From UBA1351 sp963677885 (GTDB taxonomy: Bacteria; Bacillota; Clostridia; Lachnospirales; Vallitaleaceae), in contig OY782500.1 of NCBI GenBank assembly GCA_963677885.1, forward strand, positions 2,542,001 to 2,606,000: a stretch of DNA of 64,000 nucleotides. Reading direction: 5' to 3'. Under the pieces are notes generated by a model that searched no databases, had not been told where the DNA came from, and saw nothing but the letters and a program-made list of their open reading frames with translations. The position numbers and the translations under genes were made by a program. Shown here one piece after another: positions 1 through 8,605 of the stretch; position 1 is the stretch's first letter; the number at the start of each line of letters is the position of its first letter.

Positions 1-2
1 CT

Positions 3-1487
3 GGTGAGGTGTCTTCTGAAACCAATCTTACCCACTTGGATAATATCAACTATCTAGTAGAAAAGGATACCGTCGGTACAACGGATTTCAAGATTATACT
101 GGCCATTCCCCAGGAACTTGCAAACATTGAAATCAATCAAATACAGAAGGATACATACTGGCTGCTCTTTATATCGACCTGCCTGATCGCTGTCGCTCTT
201 TTTCTTATGTTCTACACCATCTATGTCCCTGTACGTAAGCTGGCCAGTCGGGCCGGCAAATCCTCAAAGGCAAAGAGCAAGAATGAATTCACCATCATCA
301 TGGATCGTTTAAATGAACTGTCTGAAGTTCTTAACGGTCAGCCGGATACTTCCCTGCAATACTCCTCACTGGATGAAAACATTATCTGTATACTTAATGG
401 AGACATTCAGGATGTCAATGAGTTGGATGATAATCCTTCAACCAAAGGACTTTTCACAAGCTCCTATAACATTCTCCTAACCTCCAAGTTTATAGAAACC
501 ATCGATAAGGACACCCTTAGCAGGATAGACACTTTTATCGACAAAGAAAACCGTCTGGTTTCAGGTGGAGGAGTCTATAAATATATATCCTTTGTTGACG
601 GTAAGATTATTACCATATTAACGGTAGACGAATCTGATATCATTGATGCTATCATTAAGGAGATTACAAAAAGCTACCAGTTCATCTTTCAGAAAAAACT
701 GGTTACCGGCGTCTCCTGTATCAAGGCCAACATCGAGGACTTCCATTCAGCTTATGTTGAATCACTCCTTGCTCTTGACTGTGCTATCATCAAAGAACTG
801 GAGTACCTCTCCTATGAACACCTTAATGATTTTGATTCTTTGGAAATTCCTGCCAACTATATGTCTGCCTTTGAATATGCTCTCCTTTACGAGAATCCTG
901 ATGAACTGGAAAAATCGACCATAGCTATTATCGATTTTCTGAAAGAACCCAAGCTGTCCACCCATAGTATAAAATATATCTATCTTTATGTTTTTGAGAA
1001 ATTAACCAAACTCAGTCTTAAAAAGGGACTTCATGATGAAATCGAGGATTTTCAGAATATCGCCTTCATCAAGGCTGTCAATATTTCCAACATGACTGAA
1101 ATACTTGTGGCTGTCCTCCAGGTTCTACTTGAAAAAATCCGAAGTGAGATCAGTATAGACCAGCTTCCTGACAAGATCAGCCTCCTTCAGTTCATTGATG
1201 CCAATTATAATGAGCCCTGGTTTTCCATTGCCAGAGCTGCTGACCACTATGGTATGCCTGTATCCACCTACAGCAATTATTTTAAACAGATGATCCATAT
1301 TGGTTTCAAGGAATATGTGGATATGAAAAAAATGGAGAATGCCAAACTTCTTCTCATCGAGACCGACTACTCTCTAGAGAAAATTTCCCTGGAAATGAAC
1401 TACTCCAATGCCTCTAATTTTTCCAGAGCCTTTAAAGCTATTGTTGGTATAACCCCCGGTAAATACCGTAACCAACATAAGAACTAG
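3..1487 (+). CDS. Membrane-bound AraC-family transcriptional regulator (5' truncated by window)
   Basis: The C-terminal about 100 residues (LLQFIDANYNEPW to the end) form an AraC/XylS double helix-turn-helix, with the typical ending GITPGKYR. The first visible 50 residues look extracellular, followed by one membrane helix near residues 51-73 (counted from the GTG at 9) and a cytoplasmic linker. This matches large membrane AraC regulators of Firmicutes that sense extracellular ligands with an N-terminal sensor and sit beside LplABC-type sugar transporters. The frame is open to the window edge, so the GTG at 9 is not the true start and most of the sensor is missing. It lies directly upstream of a GH5-like enzyme and oligosaccharide ABC genes on the same strand, so it probably regulates them (inference). 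A strong terminator follows. Confidence 0.88.
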   Translation, partial: GEVSSETNLTHLDNINYLVEKDTVGTTDFKIILAIPQELANIEINQIQKDTYWLLFISTCLIAVALFLMFYTIYVPVRKLASRAGKSSKAKSKNEFTIIMDRLNELSEVLNGQPDTSLQYSSLDENIICILNGDIQDVNELDDNPSTKGLFTSSYNILLTSKFIETIDKDTLSRIDTFIDKENRLVSGGGVYKYISFVDGKIITILTVDESDIIDAIIKEITKSYQFIFQKKLVTGVSCIKANIEDFHSAYVESLLALDCAIIKELEYLSYEHLNDFDSLEIPANYMSAFEYALLYENPDELEKSTIAIIDFLKEPKLSTHSIKYIYLYVFEKLTKLSLKKGLHDEIEDFQNIAFIKAVNISNMTEILVAVLQVLLEKIRSEISIDQLPDKISLLQFIDANYNEPWFSIARAADHYGMPVSTYSNYFKQMIHIGFKEYVDMKKMENAKLLLIETDYSLEKISLEMNYSNASNFSRAFKAIVGITPGKYRNQHKN

Positions 1488-1514
1488 ACAAACTCATATC
1501 CAACTCAACAACAT

Positions 1515-1541
1515 AAAAAGAGCCGACTACGGCTCTTTTTT
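1515..1541 (+). terminator. Rho-independent terminator
   Basis: An 11-bp stem (aaaaagagccg / cggctcttttt) with a four-base loop and T-run begins 27 bases after the AraC regulator stop codon. It ends that transcript, so the downstream glycosidase operon needs its own promoter. Confidence 0.9.
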
Positions 1542-1572
1542 ATTTAGATAAAATTAAAATTGTCAATAATTA

Positions 1573-1637
1573 TCACTAGTCAAAAATATGGATAATCATG
1601 TAGAAAGCCTTAAATTTCAGGCTTTCTAAACTAGTGA
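1573..1637. repeat. Nested inverted repeat in the AraC-glycosidase gap
   Basis: The 327-base gap between the regulator and the glycosidase holds the terminator, this nested dyad and a smaller hairpin. Outer arms TCACTAGT (1573-1580) and ACTAGTGA (1630-1637) enclose inner arms AGAAAGCCT (1602-1610) and AGGCTTTCT (1619-1627). All arms are perfect. It could be a regulator-binding region or a folded RNA; nothing decides between them. No convincing -35/-10 pair was identified. Confidence 0.55.
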
Positions 1638-1711
1638 CTATGCAGAATCATAGATTATATACAGACCTGCATTTATATTGCTATAGTGGATTTATGACCA
1701 AGAGAACAAAT

Positions 1712-1728
1712 GCGTCGTTTAACGACGC
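1712..1728 (+). other. Leader hairpin upstream of the glycosidase
   Basis: GCGTCGTT and AACGACGC form a perfect 8-bp stem with a one-base gap at the centre, 86 bases before the glycosidase start. It is either an RNA hairpin in the leader or an operator-like palindrome. No T-run follows, so it is not a terminator. Confidence 0.45.
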
Positions 1729-1814
1729 TGGTTTCGCTTCGCGAATTGTTCCAGCTGTCGACAGAAATTGACTCGTTCAGAGCAATTTCTTAGTTAAGAA
1801 GAAAGGAGTTGCCC

Positions 1815-2843
1815 ATGACAACTTTAAGAGAAGAATTGATGCATCAAAGATGGTCAAAAGAAAAGGTCCAGGCTTATATCGATCAGTTTGGTGTTATCAA
1901 GGCATGTAACTATGTTCCTGCATACTGCTACAACTACATGCAAATGTGGTATGACTACAGGGAGAAAACCATTAAAAAGGAAGTCGCATTTGCCAAAGAC
2001 TGCGACCTTAATAGTTTCCGTATCTTTTTACCGCTTTTTGCATTTCAGGACGGCGGCAAGTGGGATATGGTCAAAAAAAACCTTCGGCATTTTATGGATC
2101 TTTGCAGGGATATGGAAATCTCCATCATGCTATCTTTTCAACCCAACTATATGAAGGTCGATAAGGGTGAAGAAGAAGGCCCCTATGTAGATTTTAAACC
2201 GGGAAGACATATGAACCACTGGTACTACCCAAATGCTGATTTTGATCAAATGCACAAAAAAACACAGGTTCTCGATGTGGTATACAGCTTTATGGAAGAT
2301 ATTATGGATGAGTATTATGAAGATACCAATATCGTTGCCTGGGACTTATGGAATGAGACCTGGCCGGAAGACAGGGAGTGTCTGGAACTCATCTTTTCCA
2401 AGGCCAGAGAGATAAATCCTATGCAACCACTGACCGCCTGCTGGGAAGCCTTCGACATTTCCGATGTTATCAGTTTCCATAATTATGTAAGACCTGGTGG
2501 CAGGGACCGGTATGGCCAAAAGGGGTCTCTGGACTTTATGGAAGAACTGGAAAGGGCACTTTCATTCCAACGTCCAGTTCTGTGTACTGAGTGTCTTGCA
2601 AGAAGCGAAGGTAATACCTTTGAAAGTTTCCTCCCCTTTTTCAGCAAACACAGAATTGGTTTTTACTTTTGGGGACTTTGTGCCGGAGCTGCCCAGTATC
2701 ACTTCCCCTGGGACTGGCCGGAAGGATCACCGGAACCCAAGGAATGGTTCCATTGTATTTTATATCCTGATGGCTTGCCTTACAGAGAAGAGGAAATCCG
2801 ATTACTAAAAGCATTCACTTATGAGAACGGAGGAGGTGATTAA
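1815..2843 (+). CDS. GH5-like glycoside hydrolase (cellulase/mannanase superfamily)
   Basis: A 342-residue protein without a signal peptide, so it is cytoplasmic and probably hydrolyses imported oligosaccharides. It looks like a clan GH-A TIM barrel: an Asn-Glu pair in AWDLWNETW near residue 180 fits the acid/base position, and VLCTECLARSEG near residue 259 fits the nucleophile strand. A frame-compatible TTG exists at 1809, but ATG 1815 has AAGGAG six bases upstream and is preferred. It begins an operon with two LplB/LplC-type permeases and a solute-binding lipoprotein. The substrate cannot be read from sequence; mannan, glucan or xylan fragments are all possible. It may belong to an uncharacterised GH5-related group. 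Confidence 0.8.
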   Translation: MTTLREELMHQRWSKEKVQAYIDQFGVIKACNYVPAYCYNYMQMWYDYREKTIKKEVAFAKDCDLNSFRIFLPLFAFQDGGKWDMVKKNLRHFMDLCRDMEISIMLSFQPNYMKVDKGEEEGPYVDFKPGRHMNHWYYPNADFDQMHKKTQVLDVVYSFMEDIMDEYYEDTNIVAWDLWNETWPEDRECLELIFSKAREINPMQPLTACWEAFDISDVISFHNYVRPGGRDRYGQKGSLDFMEELERALSFQRPVLCTECLARSEGNTFESFLPFFSKHRIGFYFWGLCAGAAQYHFPWDWPEGSPEPKEWFHCILYPDGLPYREEEIRLLKAFTYENGGGD

Positions 2844-2846
2844 GAA

Positions 2847-3773
2847 ATGGCATCCCAAAATGTTCAGGGAAAGAAAAACTGGCAATATCTGAAAAGGTCC
2901 TATGAGCTGTATATATTTCTCATACCGGCTCTAGTTGTCGTCTTCCTCTTCAATTATCTGCCTATGTATGGTCTGCAAATTGCTTTTAAAGACTTTCAAC
3001 CGATCCAGGGCATATTTGGCAGCGAGTGGGTAGGATTTGAACACTTCATTAAATTCTTTAAGTCCTACCAATTTGCCAACATTATAAAAAACACCTTTAT
3101 GATCAGTTTTCTCAATATAGCAATTGGATTCCCCTTTCCTATTTTTCTGGCTATTATGATTAACCAGTTGAAAAACAGAAAATTCAGGGGTTTTACTCAG
3201 ACCATTGCCTATATGCCGCATTTTATTTCAACAGTTGTTATGGTTGGACTTCTCAGTCTTTTCCTGTCACCTAATTATGGTATATACGGTATCGCCATGA
3301 AACATTTGGGAATGGCACCAATCAATATTATGGGCAGTATCAAGGGCTTCAAATGGCTCTTCTCCCTGTCCGATGTATGGCAGCATATGGGATGGAACAG
3401 CATCATCTATTTGGCAGCATTATCTTCAATAGATACCCAGCTTTATGATGCAGCCAAAGTTGACGGAGCAAGCAAATTTCAGGTTATCCGATACTTGGAG
3501 TTGCCTTCAATTATGCCGACTATCATCATCCTGCTCATACTGAACACCGGCAGCATATTGGGTGTAGGCTTTGAAAAAGTCTACCTTATGCAAAACTCTC
3601 TAAACCTGCCGGCATCAGAGGTTCTGTCAACCTATGTTTACAAAACCGGCCTGGTGAAAAATCAATACAGTTACTCAGCGGCCATTGGTTTCTTCAATAC
3701 TCTGGTCAACTTTACCTTCCTGGTTCTGGTTAACAAGATATCCAAAAAAGTTTCTGAAACAAGTTTATTCTAG
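2847..3773 (+). CDS. Oligosaccharide ABC transporter permease, LplB-type
   Basis: A 308-residue inner-membrane permease of the MalF/LplB class, starting three bases after the glycosidase stop. The first membrane helix lies near residues 21-43 (YIFLIPALVVVFLFNYLPMYG), typical of LplB/YtlC proteins. The EAA-like loop that contacts the ATPase is visible as LYDAAKVDGASKFQVIRYLELP. It pairs with the next permease and the following binding protein. No ATPase gene is present, as is usual for this family, which shares an MsmK-type ATPase encoded elsewhere. GGAGG lies about 15 bases before the ATG. Confidence 0.93.
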   Translation: MASQNVQGKKNWQYLKRSYELYIFLIPALVVVFLFNYLPMYGLQIAFKDFQPIQGIFGSEWVGFEHFIKFFKSYQFANIIKNTFMISFLNIAIGFPFPIFLAIMINQLKNRKFRGFTQTIAYMPHFISTVVMVGLLSLFLSPNYGIYGIAMKHLGMAPINIMGSIKGFKWLFSLSDVWQHMGWNSIIYLAALSSIDTQLYDAAKVDGASKFQVIRYLELPSIMPTIIILLILNTGSILGVGFEKVYLMQNSLNLPASEVLSTYVYKTGLVKNQYSYSAAIGFFNTLVNFTFLVLVNKISKKVSETSLF

Positions 3774-3785
3774 AGGTGGTATGCT

Positions 3786-4661
3786 ATGAAAAAAAACAAT
3801 CGAATGAGTGACAAAATCTTTGATGCAATCATTTACATATCGGTATGCCTTTTCTTGATTATGATGATATACCCCCTTTATTTCGTTATCATCGCCTCCT
3901 TTAGCAACGCCAACGATGTGGCAAACGGCAAAACGCTTATCTGGATCAGCCGCTTTACCCTGGAAGGCTATCAAAAGGTGTTTGAAGAAGCAAAAATATG
4001 GATTGGCTACCGGAACACAATTTTTTACACAGTAGTAGGTACTCTCTTCAACCTTTTGATTACCATACCTGCTGCCTATGCTCTATCAAGAAAAGACCTA
4101 AAAGGGAAAACGCCTATCATGCTCTTTTTTGTCATTACCATGTTTTTTAACGGAGGCCTGATACCCACCTTTTTCACAATTAAAAATCTGGGTTTATATG
4201 ACTCCATATGGGTCATGATTTTTCCCTTTTCATTAAATGTTTATAACTTGATCATTGCCAGATCTTTCTTTCAATCATCCATACCGGATGAACTTCATGA
4301 GGCTGCCAGGCTGGACGGATGCTCCAACACGAAATTTTTCCTGTCTATTGTCCTGCCCCTCTCAAAGGCCATTGTATCAGTTATTATGCTCTACTATGCA
4401 GTTGGCCACTGGAACGATTATTTCAACGCCCTGATCTATATCCGGGACTCAGATAAAGTCCCCCTACAGCTGGTACTTCGTGAAATGCTCTTGAAGAACA
4501 CCCAGTCTATGGGGCAGACCGGTGGACAGGTTACACAAAATCTGGCAGAATTAATTAAATACGTCTTGATTGTCGTATCAACTCTGCCTATGATGGTTCT
4601 ATACCCTTTCATACAAAAATACTTCGAAAAAGGTGTTATGATTGGGTCAGTTAAAGGTTAA
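3786..4661 (+). CDS. Oligosaccharide ABC transporter permease, LplC/YtcP-type
   Basis: A 291-residue second permease subunit. It shows an N-terminal helix (VCLFLIMMIYPLYFVIIASF) and the EAA loop LHEAARLDGCSNTKFFLSIVLP, and ends in the family-typical KYFEKGVMIGSVKG. It begins 12 bases after the LplB-like gene with AGAGGTGG upstream, clearly in the same operon. Together the two form the membrane channel for the oligosaccharide bound by the next gene product. Confidence 0.93.
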   Translation: MKKNNRMSDKIFDAIIYISVCLFLIMMIYPLYFVIIASFSNANDVANGKTLIWISRFTLEGYQKVFEEAKIWIGYRNTIFYTVVGTLFNLLITIPAAYALSRKDLKGKTPIMLFFVITMFFNGGLIPTFFTIKNLGLYDSIWVMIFPFSLNVYNLIIARSFFQSSIPDELHEAARLDGCSNTKFFLSIVLPLSKAIVSVIMLYYAVGHWNDYFNALIYIRDSDKVPLQLVLREMLLKNTQSMGQTGGQVTQNLAELIKYVLIVVSTLPMMVLYPFIQKYFEKGVMIGSVKG

Positions 4662-4675
4662 AAAGGAGATTAGTT

Positions 4676-6301
4676 ATGAGAAAAAGCAAATTAATAAATA
4701 TATTGGCATTGGTAATAGCTTTAAGTCTTCTATTGGCTGCCTGCAGCCAAGGAGGCGACAAGGAAACAAACACAAGCTCTGATTCAGGCAGTGCTTCTGA
4801 ATCAGGTAATCAAAATACAAACGCTTCAGGTGACAGTGGCCAGGTTCAGGAACTGGATGTTATTGTCTTTGCCCATCAGCTGACACAAGATATCGGAAGT
4901 TTTAGCCAGTTTAAAGAACTGGAAGAAAAAACAGGTGTGAAGATCAATTGGGAATATGTACGTTCTGACTTTGAGGAAAAGATCAGTCTTATGTTCTCCG
5001 GCGATGTTGAAGACTTACCTGATGTCATCATCGGTGGACTCAATATGTCACAAATCGCCCAATTTAAACCCTATTTGACAGCAATGGATGAATATATAGA
5101 TACAAACAATACGCCTAACATATCAAAGGCATTTGCTGATGATACAACCCTTTTAAACATTTCGACAAACCTTGACGGACATATTTATGCCCTTGGTAAC
5201 AAGAAACCTTTCAGGCCAAGTTCTACTTCTCTTTGGATGATCAATAAGACCTGGTTGGACCAACTGGGTATGGAAATACCAAAGACCCTTGATGAGCTTA
5301 AGACTGCTCTACTTGCCTTCCGTGACAATGATATGAATGGCAATGGTGATACAAGCGACGAGATTCCTATGGACTGGAACAATGACAACAATCAAAATGT
5401 TGCCTTTTCTGCCATTAACTTAACCGCAGCTTATGGCAAGACACCTACATGGATTAACATTACCGATGAAAAGGTTTCCTACCTTCCTGTATCAGAAGAA
5501 TACAAGCAAACAGTTATCTTCCTTCATGATCTATACAGCGAGAATCTAATCAATACCGAGGTCTTCACACAAGGTTACTCCCAAATGCAGGCAAGAGCTC
5601 AAAACGAAGATGCTCCACTTGTTGGATTCACTTTTGGCTGGGATATAGCTGACCGTACCGGAAAATGGGCAGATCAATATGTGACGATGGAAGCCCTTGT
5701 TGCACAAGGTGTTTCACAGGCAAGAACTCCTAACGATTCCATGGGCCTCCAATACCAGCAAATTACAGCTGTTGTTCCACAAACCGGCAACCAGGAAGCA
5801 GCCATTAAATGGCTTGATAACTTCTATACTGAAGATATGGCCGTTCAAAACTACTTTGGTCCATTTGGAGTGGTTACCGAAAAAGATGGTGACAACTACA
5901 ATACACTTCCACTTCCAGACGGCCAAAATATTGACGGATGGCAATGGATCAACTCATTGAAAGACGGTGCTCCAATGTACTATTCATCTGATCTTGAAGC
6001 CCGTACCAATGTATGGGAGGCAGCCCTCAACCGTTTGAATATTGAGGAAGTTTATGACGGAACCCGGGTGGATTTAGTTAAAGATACCTTCCCACTTGCC
6101 CAATATAACGAAGAAGATAATGAAAAACTTATCCTTGAGCAGGATATGAATTCTATCATCTATCCAAAATGGTCTGAGTGGATTGTATATGGTGGTATCG
6201 AAGAAGAATGGGACGAATACGTAGCGACAATCAACCAATTGGGACTTGAAGAACTATTGGACGTATGGCAAAGAGCCTACAATAACTTCTATGGCAAATA
6301 A
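4676..6301 (+). CDS. Oligosaccharide-binding lipoprotein of an Lpl-type ABC transporter
   Basis: A 541-residue extracellular solute-binding protein. The signal peptide ends in the lipobox LLAAC with Cys23 as the lipidation site, followed by a Ser/Asn/Gly-rich linker. The length and the C-terminal pattern (EEWDEYVATINQLGLEELLDVWQRAYNNF) fit the large LplA/YtcQ family, which delivers oligosaccharides to LplB/LplC permeases. AAGGAG precedes the ATG. It is the last operon gene and is followed by a terminator. Confidence 0.93.
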   Translation: MRKSKLINILALVIALSLLLAACSQGGDKETNTSSDSGSASESGNQNTNASGDSGQVQELDVIVFAHQLTQDIGSFSQFKELEEKTGVKINWEYVRSDFEEKISLMFSGDVEDLPDVIIGGLNMSQIAQFKPYLTAMDEYIDTNNTPNISKAFADDTTLLNISTNLDGHIYALGNKKPFRPSSTSLWMINKTWLDQLGMEIPKTLDELKTALLAFRDNDMNGNGDTSDEIPMDWNNDNNQNVAFSAINLTAAYGKTPTWINITDEKVSYLPVSEEYKQTVIFLHDLYSENLINTEVFTQGYSQMQARAQNEDAPLVGFTFGWDIADRTGKWADQYVTMEALVAQGVSQARTPNDSMGLQYQQITAVVPQTGNQEAAIKWLDNFYTEDMAVQNYFGPFGVVTEKDGDNYNTLPLPDGQNIDGWQWINSLKDGAPMYYSSDLEARTNVWEAALNRLNIEEVYDGTRVDLVKDTFPLAQYNEEDNEKLILEQDMNSIIYPKWSEWIVYGGIEEEWDEYVATINQLGLEELLDVWQRAYNNFYGK

Positions 6302-6371
6302 TCCATAGCATGGAAGTCAGTCATTTTTCAAGCCACATATAAAACAAGGCAAAATTGAGAAGAATAATAAA

Positions 6372-6408
6372 GGGATGTATCAATCCATGTTGATACATCC
6401 CAATTTTA
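6372..6408 (+). terminator. Terminator of the glycosidase-transporter operon
   Basis: Perfect 12-bp arms GGGATGTATCAA and TTGATACATCCC, then AATTTTAT, 70 bases after the binding-protein stop and before the convergent TtcA-type gene. Confidence 0.85.
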
Positions 6409-6481
6409 TGCTCTTTAATGATGATTTAAATCTGTCATCATAGACTTTCAAAATTTCAATCCACGATTACTTATTCAAGTA

Positions 6482-7321
6482 CTAGTCTTCATCGTACTCT
6501 TCCAGAAACATATGGCGTTCCCCTTGCTTCCGATACCCGATAACCGTATCCATATTCACATTATGCATAGCATTGAAGATATTCATGTCCACACCGGGGT
6601 CTTTTTTATTAAGCTTCTTAACCAGCTTCTTCATTTCTCCCCGTTTGGATCCACCACCCTGATCATCCAAGACACAGTTTTCAGTAAAACGGCAGGCACA
6701 CTGGATAAACTTAAGCTCATTCATATTCATCCATTCAATAATAGCAGCCTCTTTTACCATGTAGAGGGGACGGATCAACTCCATGCCTTCAAAGTTGGTG
6801 GAATGAAGTTTAGGCATCATGGTTTTAATCTCAGCACCATAAAACATGGACATCAAGGTCGTCTCAATAACATCATCAAAGTGATGACCTAGGGCAATTT
6901 TATTACAGCCAAGTTCTTGGGCATTCTTGTAAAGGTAGCCTCTTCGCATCTTGGCACACATATAGCAGGGACTTTGGTCCATGGTTGCTACGATCTCAAA
7001 GATCTCAGTTTCAAAAATATGCAGGGGTATATTCATCAACTTGGCATTCTCTTCAATCCTCTGCCTGTTAATATCATTATATCCCGGATCCATACAAAGA
7101 AATTCAATCTCAAAGGGATATTTGGAATAGCGGTGAAGGAGCTGCATACACTTGGCCAGGATCATCGAGTCTTTACCACCGGAGATACAGACAGCAATCT
7201 TGTCACCCTCCTGGATCAGATCATAGGTATTAATGGCCTTAACGAATTTGGACCAAATGCTTTTCTTAAAGTTCTTATTAATAGTACGCTCAATCTCTTG
7301 AGCCCTGTTCAATTCTCTCAT
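6482..7321 (-). CDS. TtcA-family tRNA thiolation enzyme (PP-loop ATPase)
   Basis: A 279-residue cytoplasmic PP-loop protein. CISGGKDS at residues 45-52 binds ATP to adenylate the target base. The CxxC pair C119/C122 (CYMC) and C208/C210 (QCAC) match the cysteines that hold the Fe-S cluster in TtcA, which makes 2-thiocytidine at tRNA position 32. Its start overlaps the end of a cysteine desulfurase gene by four bases (ATGA), which suggests that desulfurase supplies the sulfur. Clostridial TtcA-like proteins are only partly characterised, so the exact base modified is inferred. Confidence 0.87.
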   Translation of the reverse strand: MRELNRAQEIERTINKNFKKSIWSKFVKAINTYDLIQEGDKIAVCISGGKDSMILAKCMQLLHRYSKYPFEIEFLCMDPGYNDINRQRIEENAKLMNIPLHIFETEIFEIVATMDQSPCYMCAKMRRGYLYKNAQELGCNKIALGHHFDDVIETTLMSMFYGAEIKTMMPKLHSTNFEGMELIRPLYMVKEAAIIEWMNMNELKFIQCACRFTENCVLDDQGGGSKRGEMKKLVKKLNKKDPGVDMNIFNAMHNVNMDTVIGYRKQGERHMFLEEYDED

Positions 7322-8433
7322 AGTAATTCCTTATATATCTTGCTAAAACTTTCTTTAAAGGCCTGAATCTCTTCATGGCTTGTTAAGTGGCTTATGCTGA
7401 TTCTTAGGGTCGACATGGATGCTTTTCTATTCCCCGTCACTGCAAAAACAGGTCTTGACGGTGTGTTTTTACCGGAACATGCCGGTTTAGTTGATACATA
7501 AATACCCTCATCAGCCAATCGGTCCCTAAAGGCTTCCCCCTTGATTTCCTTAAACGAGATATTAATCAGGTAAGGCGACCCATCTTTAGGACTGTTGATC
7601 TGTATGTCATCAAACCCAGAGAGAAACTCCCTTAGATTTCCATTCAAACTTCTGACATGTTCAAGTCTTACTTCCAGATTATCATAAGCCTGATCCAGTG
7701 CAAGGGCCATGGTATCAATCATGGCAAGCGAAGGAGTTCCGCTTCTATAGGGAGACAGGCTTTTACCACCGTGATGAAGGGGCTCAATAATTAGTCCCTC
7801 TTTCAAGTAAAGACCTCCACTGTTGTTAAGACCATAAAACTTATGGGCGGCAAAGGAATAGGAATCCACTTGATCAAGGTTAACCGGAATCTTACCAAGG
7901 GCCTGGGTCCCATCTACATGGAAAAAAGCCCCGCTTTCTTCCTTGATCAATCGACCGATCTCCTGGATATTCTGGATAACGCCTACTTCTCCATCAATAT
8001 GACAAAGGGTGACTAAAACCGTATCCGGTCTTAAAAGGTCTTCCAGCTCATCTAAGTCCACATGTCCCTTATCCAAATCGATAAAGTCGACTTCGTATCC
8101 TTCATTAATCAAGGCTCCAACAGCACCGTTAACAGAAGAATGCTCCAAATAAGTGGTAATAATATGCTTGCCCTTATTGGGATATCCTTTAGCTAATCCC
8201 TTAATGGCTAGGTTGTTGGCCTCCGTTGCCGTAGACGTAAAAATCAATTGGTCACCGTCTACACCAAGATGGCCACCAATACGTTCTCTGGCACTCCTTA
8301 AAATCTGTGCTGATTCTTTTGCCAGAGGATTATCTGTATTCGGATTATATGGAATTGTCTGTTCAATCTCTGCAAACCGCCTGATAACCTCAGGGCTGGC
8401 TGGAGTATTGGAAACGTAATCCAGGTAAATCAT
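7318..8433 (-). CDS. Cysteine desulfurase (NifS/IscS-like)
   Basis: A 371-residue class V PLP enzyme that removes sulfur from cysteine as an enzyme-bound persulfide. The PLP lysine is K198 in SFAAHKFYG and the catalytic cysteine is C319 in KPACSGKN. HVDGTQALGK carries the PLP-contacting Asp and Gln. The N-terminus MIYLDYVSNTP is typical. It is coupled to the TtcA-type gene, so it probably feeds tRNA thiolation rather than serving as the general IscS. No scaffold gene (iscU or sufU) is adjacent. Confidence 0.92.
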   Translation of the reverse strand: MIYLDYVSNTPASPEVIRRFAEIEQTIPYNPNTDNPLAKESAQILRSARERIGGHLGVDGDQLIFTSTATEANNLAIKGLAKGYPNKGKHIITTYLEHSSVNGAVGALINEGYEVDFIDLDKGHVDLDELEDLLRPDTVLVTLCHIDGEVGVIQNIQEIGRLIKEESGAFFHVDGTQALGKIPVNLDQVDSYSFAAHKFYGLNNSGGLYLKEGLIIEPLHHGGKSLSPYRSGTPSLAMIDTMALALDQAYDNLEVRLEHVRSLNGNLREFLSGFDDIQINSPKDGSPYLINISFKEIKGEAFRDRLADEGIYVSTKPACSGKNTPSRPVFAVTGNRKASMSTLRISISHLTSHEEIQAFKESFSKIYKELL

Positions 8434-8562
8434 AGTACTCCTTATTTGGGTAGCCGGTAAAAGCCTACCTCTTTATCTATAACTACAAAATCTACTCATT
8501 ATCTTATGTCACTTCTTTCAAGGCATTATAATATTATACTTGACTGAGGGAGTGATGACAAG

Positions 8563-8600
8563 TAAAAGAAGAGAAGCCAAATAATCAGCTTCTCTTTTAT
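8563..8600. terminator. Bidirectional hairpin between lipoprotein and desulfurase genes
   Basis: Arms TAAAAGAAGAGAAGC and GCTTCTCTTTTA form an A/T-flanked hairpin just downstream of the minus-strand lipoprotein gene. It is the likely terminator for that gene. Confidence 0.7.
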
Positions 8601-8605
8601 AAACC

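Noticed and set aside
2931..3221. Minus-strand frames opposite the LplB-type permease and similar antisense frames elsewhere
   Set aside because: They are shadows of the real genes in other frames, without ribosome sites or recognisable domains.
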